Shown here piece after piece: positions 6,594-13,299 of a stretch of DNA of 13,635 nt. This DNA is from Phycisphaerae bacterium. Its GTDB lineage: Bacteria > Planctomycetota > Phycisphaerae > Phycisphaerales > UBA1924. The position numbers and the translations under genes were made by a program. The stretch is taken from positions 1 to 13,635 of the forward strand of contig JAEUIX010000163.1 in NCBI GenBank assembly GCA_016794945.1. Reading direction: 5' to 3'. Below the pieces are notes generated by a model that saw only the letters and a program-made list of their open reading frames with translations, did no database searches and was not told the DNA's origin. Each line of letters opens with the position of its first letter. The first letter of the stretch is position 1.

Positions 6594-6772
6594 GTTGGGA
6601 AGCGCCAGCCGGCGGTTGCCGCGCGGACGCCCCGGCGGCGGCCGGATCAGCGAACAGGACAGCCCGAGTTCTACGGCTGGCAGGCCCCCCGCGCACGGCC
6701 GCTGGCTGCGGCCGGACTCCGTCGGCGACGCCAACCGGGCGCACATAACCCACAGGTCCCTCCGCCGGTCCG

Positions 6773-6778
6773 TATGCT
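6773..6778 (+). promoter_or_regulatory. -10-like element just before the DUF1801 gene
   Basis: TATGCT is followed by 6 bases (CCGTCG) and then the ATG at 6785, the same spacing as before mlaF and sip. No Shine-Dalgarno fits between, and no -35 is recognisable. It is a likely leaderless promoter. Confidence 0.45.
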
Positions 6779-6784
6779 CCGTCG

Positions 6785-7324
6785 ATGGCTCGGAAGCGCA
6801 CCACCAGACTCGCGGCGCGGGCCGCTGCCCGGCGGCCGAAGGGCCGTGCGCCGGCCCGCCGCGGAACCCGGACGGCGGCGGCCGGTGCCGGCCCGGCTTG
6901 CCCGGAGCACGACGACCCCGCGGCGGTGGCGGCGCTCATCGCATCGCTCGATCCGGCGGCGCGTGCCACGGTCGGCGCGGTGCGCCGGCTGATCCTGCGG
7001 TCGTGCGCGGGCTGTACCGAGGGCGTGAAGTGGAACAGCGCCAGCTTCTACCGGCGCGGCTGGTTCGCCACGGTGAACGCCCGTCGGCGGGCGGCGGGCG
7101 CGGGCGGGGCCGTGCTCGTGCTGCACCGGGGCGCGGCGAAGCTGGGGCCCGGCGCGGCGGCGGCGCTGAAGCGGTCGGTGGCCGATCCGTCGGGGCTGCT
7201 GGCGTGGCGCGGGGCCGACCGGGCGACGGTCGAGTTCCGCTCGGCGTCGCACGTGGCGGAACTGGCTCGCGGGCTGGGGCCGGTGCTGGCCTCGTGGGCG
7301 GCGGGGCACACGGGCGAGGGCTGA
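6785..7324 (+). CDS. DUF1801 domain protein
   Basis: The 179-residue product has a DUF1801 (YdhG-like) domain at about residues 45-175, recognised by the conserved stretch EGVKWNSASFYRRGWFATVN (79-98), which matches the family's E-x-x-K-W-x-x-x-x-F core. The domain is small and soluble, and the family's biochemical role is not established to my knowledge. Here the domain is preceded by about 38 residues rich in Arg, Lys and Ala, unusual for the family, which could bind nucleic acid or simply be disordered. The ATG at 6785 is chosen because a TATGCT element lies 6 bases upstream and family similarity starts soon after. The gene stands alone, divergent from the DUF4190-like gene and 96 bases before sip. 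Confidence 0.88.
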   Translation: MARKRTTRLAARAAARRPKGRAPARRGTRTAAAGAGPACPEHDDPAAVAALIASLDPAARATVGAVRRLILRSCAGCTEGVKWNSASFYRRGWFATVNARRRAAGAGGAVLVLHRGAAKLGPGAAAALKRSVADPSGLLAWRGADRATVEFRSASHVAELARGLGPVLASWAAGHTGEG

Positions 7325-7331
7325 GCGGCGG

Positions 7332-7353
7332 GCGCGGCGCGCGCCGGCCGCGC
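7332..7353 (+). terminator. GC-rich hairpin after the DUF1801 gene
   Basis: A perfect 7-bp stem (GCGCGGC and GCCGCGC) with an 8-base loop begins 8 bases after the stop codon. No T-run follows. It could be a terminator of the U-less kind or a chance repeat in very GC-rich sequence. Confidence 0.25.
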
Positions 7354-7408
7354 GGGGCCGAGCGGAGCCGAACGGGTCGAGGCGAGGCCGTGTCCGTGGG
7401 TGCGACGC

Positions 7409-7414
7409 TATCCT
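7409..7414 (+). promoter_or_regulatory. -10-like element just before sip
   Basis: TATCCT is followed by 6 bases (CCGGCC) and the ATG at 7421. There is no Shine-Dalgarno. This decides the start: an in-frame start at 7400 would lie upstream of the element. Confidence 0.45.
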
Positions 7415-7420
7415 CCGGCC

Positions 7421-9148
7421 ATGTCGCACGCCCGGCACGCCACCAAGGAGTCCGTCAAGGACACGCTCATTTCGATCATCATCGCGTTCGTGCTGGCGTT
7501 CGTGTTCCGGTCGTTCGTGATCGAGGCGTTCATCATCCCGACGGGCTCGATGGCCCCGACGCTGATGGGCGCGCACATGCGGTTCACCGACCGGCAGACG
7601 GGCGGCACGTGGGCGGTCGGCCCGCGCGACTTCGGCATGCCCGACGCCTCGGGCCAGGCCGAGCCGCTGGCGCTGCAGGGCGCGCCGATCACCGGGCGGG
7701 GCGGCGTGCCGATCGACCGGCCGATGATCGTGCACGAGCCGAACACGGGGGCGGAGCGCCGCGAGGCCAACGTGCCGCGCCGGGCCGGCGACCGGATCCT
7801 GGTGCTGAAGTTCCTGTACATGCTGCAGGACCCCGCGCCGTTCGACGTGGTGGTGTTCAAGAACCCCGGCACGCCGGCGGTGAACTACATCAAGCGGCTG
7901 ATCGGCCGCCCGCTGGAGCAGGTGGCGCTGGTGGACGGCGACATCTTCGTGCGCGACGCGGCCCTGGGCGTGCCGACGGGCCCGGCGGACGACCCCGCGA
8001 GCGTGTGGGAGCAGCCGGGGTGGACGATCCGGCGCAAGCCCGCCCGCGTGGAGCACGCGGTGTGGCAGCCGGTGTACGACACCTTCCACGCCCCGGCGGA
8101 GCCGGGCACGATGGCCGACGGGTTCCGCCAGCCGTGGGTGGGGGCGGGCGCGGGCTGGCGCATCGACGGGGCGGCGCGGAGCATCGGCTACGAGGGGGCC
8201 GGCCCGGCGCGCCTGGAGTGGGACAGCGCTGCGCCGTGGATCCGCCAGACGACCGACCCGGCCAGCGGCGCGCTGCTGGAGCCGCAGCGCACGCGCGAGG
8301 TCGGCGACCGGTACCCCTACAACGAATCCACGCCCGGGGCATCGATGCGGGCCACGTTCCCCGTGAGCGACGTGCGGCTGCGCGCCAACATCGAGCTCCG
8401 CCCCGGGGCCGACCCCGCCCGGGCCAGGCTCGCGGGCGTCGTGGTGGCGCGCGGGCACGAGTTCGTCGGCGAGATCACCGGCGAGACCGCACGCGTCAAG
8501 ATGCGCCCCGTGCCCACCGCCCGGACGCCCGAGCCCGCCTGGACCGTGCTGGCCGAGGCGCCCGTGGGGCGGCTGGCCGTCGGCGCGGCGCGCCGGTTTG
8601 AGTTCTGGCACGCCGACCAGCGGCTGAGCCTCTGGCTCGACGGGGGGCAGGTCGTCAGCGGCCAGTACGACTGGTCCCCCGCCGAGCGGATCGCCTTCTC
8701 CACCGGGCGCTCGCTGCGGGACGTTCTCGGCGGGCCCACCGCCGCCCCGGCCAACCCGCTGGCCGACCCGTCGATCTACTCGCGCCCGGCGCTGCGGTTC
8801 GAGATCGACGGCGGTCCGTGCACGCTCTACCGCGTGGGCCTGGACCGCGACCTGTACTACCAGCCGACGGTCCGCGGCGGGCTGCCCGCCCGCGCCACGC
8901 ACCCGAGCACCACGATCACGCTGGGCGCGGGGCAGTACTTCGTCTGCGGCGACAACAGCCCCGCCAGCGAGGACGGCCGCCTGTGGCGCGACCCGGATCC
9001 GTGGGTCGCCGAGCAGATCGACGAGACCCCGGGCATCGTGCCGCGGAAGCTCATGCTCGGAAAGGCGTTCTTCGTCTACTTCCCCGCGCTGGCGGGATCG
9101 AGCCCGATCCCGATGCCGGACTTCGGCCGGATGCGGTTCATCCAGTAG
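7421..9148 (+). CDS. lepB: Signal peptidase I with large inserted domain
   Basis: The 575-residue protein is an inner-membrane serine protease that removes signal peptides from exported proteins. It has one N-terminal membrane segment (about 15-36), the nucleophile Ser43 in PTGSMAPTL, the general base Lys158 in YIKRLIGRP, and the GDN box (510-512) in FVCGDNSPASEDGRLW. Typical enzymes have 180-350 residues; this one has about 70 extra residues after Ser43 and some 330 between Lys158 and GDN. Part of the latter (about 310-415, with FEFWHADQRLSLWLDGGQVV) reads like a beta jelly-roll of the LamG/DUF1080 type. The catalytic Ser and Lys are intact, so it should be active. The ATG at 7421 fits the membrane segment. 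sip converges with acs, 36 bases apart. Confidence 0.94.
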   Translation: MSHARHATKESVKDTLISIIIAFVLAFVFRSFVIEAFIIPTGSMAPTLMGAHMRFTDRQTGGTWAVGPRDFGMPDASGQAEPLALQGAPITGRGGVPIDRPMIVHEPNTGAERREANVPRRAGDRILVLKFLYMLQDPAPFDVVVFKNPGTPAVNYIKRLIGRPLEQVALVDGDIFVRDAALGVPTGPADDPASVWEQPGWTIRRKPARVEHAVWQPVYDTFHAPAEPGTMADGFRQPWVGAGAGWRIDGAARSIGYEGAGPARLEWDSAAPWIRQTTDPASGALLEPQRTREVGDRYPYNESTPGASMRATFPVSDVRLRANIELRPGADPARARLAGVVVARGHEFVGEITGETARVKMRPVPTARTPEPAWTVLAEAPVGRLAVGAARRFEFWHADQRLSLWLDGGQVVSGQYDWSPAERIAFSTGRSLRDVLGGPTAAPANPLADPSIYSRPALRFEIDGGPCTLYRVGLDRDLYYQPTVRGGLPARATHPSTTITLGAGQYFVCGDNSPASEDGRLWRDPDPWVAEQIDETPGIVPRKLMLGKAFFVYFPALAGSSPIPMPDFGRMRFIQ

Positions 9149-9189
9149 CGCCGGCGGCGGGCGTGGACCGGGAGCGGCGCTGCGCTACT
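9144..9189. repeat. Inverted repeat holding both stop codons of sip and acs
   Basis: AGTAGCGC at 9144-9151 and GCGCTACT at 9182-9189 are perfect inverted repeats; each contains the TAG of one of the two converging genes. GCGCCG (9149-9154) and CGGCGC (9175-9180) offer a second pairing. The stretch between the genes is otherwise GC-rich and lacks T-runs. It could serve as a bidirectional terminator, though a long loop of 30 bases makes that weak. Confidence 0.3.
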
Positions 9190-11317
9190 CGTCGTCGCCC
9201 CGCAGCTTGGCGACGACGCTGAAATCCTCGAGGGTGGACGTGTCCTGGGTGATCTTCTCGACGCCGGCGGCGACGTCGCGCAGCAGGCGGCGCATGATCT
9301 TGCCGCTGCGGGTCTTGGGCAGGCCGTCGGCGAAGCGGACCTGATCGGGCTTGGCCAGCGCCCCGACCTCTCGGGCGACGTGGGCCGTGAGCTCGGCGCG
9401 GAGGTCGTCGCCCGGCTGGCGGCCGGGGTTGTGGGCGAACCAGGCGCTCTTGAGGGTGACGAACGCGCAGATGGCGTTGCCCTTGATCTCGTGGGGCACG
9501 CCGACCACGGCGGCTTCGGCGACCATGGGGTGGCTCACCAGCGCGCTCTCGACTTCCATGGTCCCCAGCAGGTGGCCGGAGACCTTGATCACGTCGTCGA
9601 TGCGGCCCTGGATCCAGAAGTAGCCGTCGGCGTCGCGCCGTGCGCCGTCGGCCGAGAAGTAGTACGGCCGTCCGGTGCGCGGGTCCTTCACGCGCGACCA
9701 GTAGTTGCTCACGAACCGCTCGCGGTTGCCGTAGACCCCGCGGAGCATGCCCGGCCAGGGGCGGCGGATGACGAACAGCCCGCCCTTGTTGGGCGGCAGC
9801 TCGACGCCCTGCTCGTTGACCACCGCCGCGTCGATGCCGGGCAGTGGCAGCGTGCACGAGCCGGGCTTGGTGGCGACGGCCCCCGGCAGCGGGGCGCAGA
9901 CGTGGCCGCCGGTTTCGGTCTGCCAGTAGGTGTCGACGACGGGGCAGCGGGCCTGGGCCGCGCGCCCGCCGCCGATGTGGGCGTGGTACCAGATCCACGC
10001 CTCGGGGTTGATGGGCTCGCCGACGGAGCCGAGCACCTTGAGCGACGACAGGTCGTGGGCGGCGGGCAGTTCGTGCCCCCATTTCATGAAGGTGCGGATG
10101 GCGGTCGGGGCCGTGTAGAAGTGCGTGACGCGGTGCCGGGCGATGATGTCCCAGAAGCGGTCGTTGCGCGGGAAGTTGGGCGCGCCCTCGTAGAGCAGGG
10201 TGGGCACGCGGTTGGCGAGGATTCCGTAGAGCACGTAGGAGTGGCCGGTGACCCAGCCGATGTCGGCGGTGCACCAGAAGATCTGGCCGGCGTCGGGCAC
10301 GAGGTTGAACGCCAGGCGGGCGGTGAACTGGGTCCAGGCCAGGTAGCCGGCGGTGGTGTGAAGGATGCCCTTGGGCTTGCCGGTCGAGCCGCTGGTGTAG
10401 AGCAGGAAGAGCATGTCCTCGCTGTCCATGGACTCGCAGGGGCAGGCGTCGCTGGCGGCGGGCACGGTGTCGTGCCACCAGTGCCACGCGGTGGCGCCGG
10501 TGCGGTCGCCGGAGCGGAACCGCTCGGCGGGCGGGGTGTGGCCGGTGCGCTGCAGGACGAGCACGTGGTTGACGATGTGGCCGGCGTTGGCCAGCGTGCC
10601 GACGGCCTCGCGCACGTTGCGCAGCAGCGGGACCACCTCGCCCCGGCGGTAGCCGCCGTCGGCGGTGATGATGACGCGGCTGCGGGCGTCGGTGGCGCGC
10701 TCGCTGATGGCGTGCGGAGCGAAGCCGCCGAAGATCACCGAGTGGGCGGCGCCGATGCGGGCGCAGGCCAGCATCGCCACGGCCAGTTCGGGCACCATGG
10801 GCATGTAGATGGTGACGACGTCGCCCTTGGCGACGCCCAGGGCCCGCAGCGCGTTGGCCAGGCGCGACGTCTCGATCTGCAGCTCGCGGTAGGTCAGCCG
10901 GCGGACGGGCGGGTCCTCGGCGTAGCGGCTGCCAGGCGCGGGGTGGCCGGTGCGCGGGGCGACGGGCTCGCCCTCCCAGATGAGGGCGACCTGGTCGCCG
11001 TGCCCGGACTGCACGTGCCGGTCGACGCAGTTGTAGCAGGCGTTGAGCCGGCCGCCGACGAACCACCTGGCGTCGGGCGGCTCCCACTCCAGCACCCGGT
11101 CGAACGGCCGGAACCACGCGAGCCGGCGCGCCTCTTCGGTCCAGAACCCGTCGGGGTCGCGCAGGCTGCGCTCGTGCAGCGCGCGGTAGGCCTGGAGCGA
11201 GTCCACGTGCCACCGGTCGATGCCCAGGCTCGCCGCCGACGGCGGCTGAAACACCCGCGTTTCCTGAAGGACCGAATCGATGCCCTGGTCGGTCGGCTGC
11301 GGCTGCGTAGCGCTCAT
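9185..11317 (-). CDS. acs: Acetyl-CoA synthetase (acetate-CoA ligase, AMP-forming)
   Basis: The 710-residue enzyme (ATG at 11317) makes acetyl-CoA from acetate, ATP and CoA through acetyl-AMP. It contains the ATP-binding loop LLYTSGSTGKPKG, the YWQTETGGH motif, the GRIDDVIKVSGH hinge, and the C-terminal PKTRSGKIMRRLLR with the Lys that is acetylated in other species to switch the enzyme off. The protein is a little longer than the usual 650 residues because of short inserts, for example one after EGEPVA and one near HIGGGRAA. The start is supported by AGGAG 6 bases upstream; an in-frame TTG at 11338 lies within a -10-like element. acs follows dnaB by 66 bases and has its own promoter region with two perfect dyads. 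Propionyl-CoA synthetase is a less likely alternative. Confidence 0.95.
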   Translation of the reverse strand: MSATQPQPTDQGIDSVLQETRVFQPPSAASLGIDRWHVDSLQAYRALHERSLRDPDGFWTEEARRLAWFRPFDRVLEWEPPDARWFVGGRLNACYNCVDRHVQSGHGDQVALIWEGEPVAPRTGHPAPGSRYAEDPPVRRLTYRELQIETSRLANALRALGVAKGDVVTIYMPMVPELAVAMLACARIGAAHSVIFGGFAPHAISERATDARSRVIITADGGYRRGEVVPLLRNVREAVGTLANAGHIVNHVLVLQRTGHTPPAERFRSGDRTGATAWHWWHDTVPAASDACPCESMDSEDMLFLLYTSGSTGKPKGILHTTAGYLAWTQFTARLAFNLVPDAGQIFWCTADIGWVTGHSYVLYGILANRVPTLLYEGAPNFPRNDRFWDIIARHRVTHFYTAPTAIRTFMKWGHELPAAHDLSSLKVLGSVGEPINPEAWIWYHAHIGGGRAAQARCPVVDTYWQTETGGHVCAPLPGAVATKPGSCTLPLPGIDAAVVNEQGVELPPNKGGLFVIRRPWPGMLRGVYGNRERFVSNYWSRVKDPRTGRPYYFSADGARRDADGYFWIQGRIDDVIKVSGHLLGTMEVESALVSHPMVAEAAVVGVPHEIKGNAICAFVTLKSAWFAHNPGRQPGDDLRAELTAHVAREVGALAKPDQVRFADGLPKTRSGKIMRRLLRDVAAGVEKITQDTSTLEDFSVVAKLRGDDE

Positions 11318-11318
11318 G

Positions 11319-11336
11319 GATCGCTCCTGAGCGATC
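11319..11336 (-). promoter_or_regulatory. Perfect dyad at the acs translation start region
   Basis: GATCGCTC and GAGCGATC form an 8-bp inverted repeat with 2 bases between, directly before the acs ATG. The acs Shine-Dalgarno AGGAG (11324-11328) sits across its centre. The predicted transcription start (about 11330) falls inside it, so it is a better candidate for an operator than for an RNA hairpin. Confidence 0.35.
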
Positions 11337-11365
11337 AATGTACTCCAACCTTGCCTGGTTGGAAA
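11337..11365 (-). promoter_or_regulatory. Promoter for acs with a dyad in the spacer
   Basis: On the minus strand TTTCCA (-35, at 11360-11365), 17 bases, TACATT (-10, at 11337-11342) each match four of six consensus bases, with ideal spacing. A perfect 7-bp inverted repeat, TCCAACC-N6-GGTTGGA (11344-11363), fills the spacer. Start would be at about 11330, leaving a short leader with a good Shine-Dalgarno. Confidence 0.5.
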
Positions 11366-11383
11366 CGCGCGGCGCTCGGCCCG

Positions 11384-13195
11384 TCAGAACGGCGCGGGGC
11401 CGTCGTCGCCCGGGGCGAAGGGCGCGCCGCCGTCGGATTCCGGATCGTCGAGGTCGCCCAGCGCTTCGGCCCGCTCCTCGGGCTCGTCGCGCTCCGGCCC
11501 GCCGCCGTCGCGGTGGTTGGCCACCGGCCCGGTCTGGCGGCCGGCGTGCCAGCCCCCCACCGCTCCCGCACCCCCGGACGGCGCGCCGCCGACAAAGCCC
11601 GGGCCGCCGAATCCACCGGCGCTGCGCGGCGGGTTGACGGGCAACTCCGCCGGCGGGTCGTACGCCGGCGCCGGGGTGTATCCGCCGTCGCCGCCGGGCG
11701 TGTAATTGCGGAACCGGGTGGTGCCGCTGTCCCAGCTCAGCCGCGCGACGCCCGTGGGGCCGTTGCGCTGCTTGGCGATGATGATCTCGGCGACGCCGAC
11801 CTTGTCTGGGTTCTGCGACTTCCAGTCCTCGTCCTGGACGTGGTAGTACTCCTCGCGGTGCAGGAGCATGACGACGTCGGCGTCCTGCTCCAGCGAACCG
11901 GACTCTCGCAGGTCGCTCAGGCGCGGGCGGTTTCCCTCACGACCCTCGGGCCCGCGGTTCAGCTGCGAGAGGGCGATGACCGGCACGTTCAGCTCGCGGG
12001 CCAGGGCCTTGACGCCGCGGCTGATGGCCGAGACCTCGACCTGGCGGCTCTCGCGCGCCGCGCCGGGGGCGGTCAGCAGCTGCAGGTAGTCGACCATGAT
12101 GGCCCGGACCTTGTGCTGGGCGACCATGCGCCGGGCGCGGGCGCGGAGGCTGAGCACGGTCAGGCCCGGTGTGTCGTCGACGAAGATGGGCGCCTGGCCG
12201 AGCTGCTGCGCCGCGTCGAGCAGGACCTTGTACTCGTCGTTGGGCGCCCGCTTGCTCAGCCGGCCGGTGCGGATCTTGTGCCCCTCGATGCCCGACCACG
12301 AGGCCAGCAGACGCTGGGCCAGCGAGGCCTTGGACATTTCCAGGCTGAACAGGCCGACGGGCATGGGCTCGCGCACCTTGTGGCTCGACCCCGGCTCGCT
12401 GGAGCCCATGGCGATCTGCTCGCAGATGTTCAGCGCCAGGGCGGTCTTGCCCATGCTGGGACGCGCCGCCAGGATCACCATCTCCCCCGACTGCAGACCG
12501 CCGAGCATCTCGTCCAGGTCGACGAACCCGGTCGCCACCCCCTGGTGCACGAGCTTGCCCTCGTCGATGTCCATCAGCCGCTGGTACTCCTTCTCCAGCA
12601 GGCTGTTGAGCGGCTCGATCTCGCTGGTCTGCTCCTCCTGGGCGATCTCGAAGACGCGGCTCTCGGCCTTGTCGATCACCGCCTTGACGTCCTCCCCCTC
12701 GGCCGGGCCGGCGTGGTAGGCGTCGTAGAGCACCTGCCCCGCGGCGTCGATCAGCCGGCGCAGGCGGTGCTTGTCGGCCACGATGCGCGCGTAGTGCGGC
12801 GCGTTGATGGCGTTGGGCACGCTGTTGGCCAGTTGCTCCAGGTACGTCCCGCCGCCGACGGCGTCGATCAGCTTCCTGTCGCGCAGCGCATCGAGCAGGA
12901 TCTGGATGTCCACCGTGCCCCGGCGGTCCACCGTGTGGATGATCGCGTCGTAGATCGCCCCGTGGGCCTCGGAGTAGAAGCACTCCGAGCCCTTGACGAT
13001 CTGCATCACGTCCATCGCCTGGCGCGGGTCGAGCATCAGCGACCCCAGCAGGCTCATCTCCGCCTCGAGCGAGAACGGCGGATCGCGGTCGAACAGCCGC
13101 CCCACCGGCCCGCGCTGCGGCGCGCCGGCCCCGCGACCACGCCCCGGCTGGGGCGCGTACCGCTCGAAGTTCAACGTGCCGGGCGCGGCGGACAT
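11384..13195 (-). CDS. dnaB: Replicative DNA helicase DnaB with long C-terminal tail
   Basis: The 603-residue protein is the ring helicase that unwinds DNA at the fork and recruits primase. The N-terminal domain is at about 38-145, the linker helix at 160-200 and the RecA-like domain at about 210-500. Walker A is ARPSMGKT (244-251), Walker B IMVDYLQLL (366-374), and the conserved ALSQLNRGPE and SDLRESGSLEQDAD follow. I see no intein. The last 105 residues or so are rich in Gly, Pro, Asp and Glu, and end in DDGPAPF, like the acidic tip of SSB. The ATG at 13195 is preferred over an in-frame start at 13288, since the extra part is Arg-rich, upstream of the -10-like TATGCT, and unlike DnaB. About 35 non-conserved residues precede the domain. 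dnaB diverges from pdxH and is followed by acs. Confidence 0.96.
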   Translation of the reverse strand: MSAAPGTLNFERYAPQPGRGRGAGAPQRGPVGRLFDRDPPFSLEAEMSLLGSLMLDPRQAMDVMQIVKGSECFYSEAHGAIYDAIIHTVDRRGTVDIQILLDALRDRKLIDAVGGGTYLEQLANSVPNAINAPHYARIVADKHRLRRLIDAAGQVLYDAYHAGPAEGEDVKAVIDKAESRVFEIAQEEQTSEIEPLNSLLEKEYQRLMDIDEGKLVHQGVATGFVDLDEMLGGLQSGEMVILAARPSMGKTALALNICEQIAMGSSEPGSSHKVREPMPVGLFSLEMSKASLAQRLLASWSGIEGHKIRTGRLSKRAPNDEYKVLLDAAQQLGQAPIFVDDTPGLTVLSLRARARRMVAQHKVRAIMVDYLQLLTAPGAARESRQVEVSAISRGVKALARELNVPVIALSQLNRGPEGREGNRPRLSDLRESGSLEQDADVVMLLHREEYYHVQDEDWKSQNPDKVGVAEIIIAKQRNGPTGVARLSWDSGTTRFRNYTPGGDGGYTPAPAYDPPAELPVNPPRSAGGFGGPGFVGGAPSGGAGAVGGWHAGRQTGPVANHRDGGGPERDEPEERAEALGDLDDPESDGGAPFAPGDDGPAPF

Positions 13196-13203
13196 GCGCC
13201 GAG

Positions 13204-13209
13204 AGCATA
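13204..13209 (-). promoter_or_regulatory. -10-like element just before dnaB
   Basis: TATGCT on the minus strand lies 8 bases before the dnaB ATG at 13195, with no Shine-Dalgarno between. A transcript would start within a base or two of the ATG. A 16-bp palindrome abuts it upstream. Confidence 0.45.
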
Positions 13210-13225
13210 CGGCCGCCGGCGGCCG
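13210..13225. repeat. 16-bp perfect palindrome between dnaB and pdxH
   Basis: CGGCCGCCGGCGGCCG reads the same on both strands and touches the dnaB -10-like element, lying where the promoter spacer would be. It could bind a repressor of dnaB, but GC-only palindromes are common in this composition. Confidence 0.3.
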
Positions 13226-13288
13226 CCCCGTCGCAATCGACAGCCGGCCCACCCGCCGCCCAGAGCCCGCCCCGACCCCGGTGCGCAC

Positions 13289-13294
13289 TACCCT
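13289..13294 (+). promoter_or_regulatory. -10-like element just before pdxH
   Basis: TACCCT lies 5 bases before the ATG at 13300, again with no Shine-Dalgarno. It is a weaker match than those before mlaF and the DUF1801 gene but fits the same layout. Confidence 0.3.
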
Positions 13295-13299
13295 CGGGC

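Noticed and set aside
6594..6772. Gap between the divergent DUF4190-like and DUF1801 genes considered for a small gene or riboswitch
   Set aside because: No open frame with sensible codon use and start, and no recognisable riboswitch or repeat pattern.
7325..7420. Short GC-rich gap considered for a small RNA
   Set aside because: Apart from one hairpin and the sip -10-like element I see no promoter plus terminator pair that would define an RNA gene.
6671..8902. An open frame of 743 codons on the minus strand across the DUF1801 and sip genes
   Set aside because: The plus-strand genes carry intact family motifs; this frame has none and is dominated by Arg, Ala, Gly and Pro.
11384..13195. Intein or insertion within dnaB, which is common in this gene
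   Set aside because: The protein runs through Walker A, Walker B and the later motifs at normal spacing without an inserted domain.
13196..13288. N-terminal extension of DnaB from 13288
   Set aside because: It would cover the likely promoter and palindrome, is Arg-rich and has no DnaB similarity.
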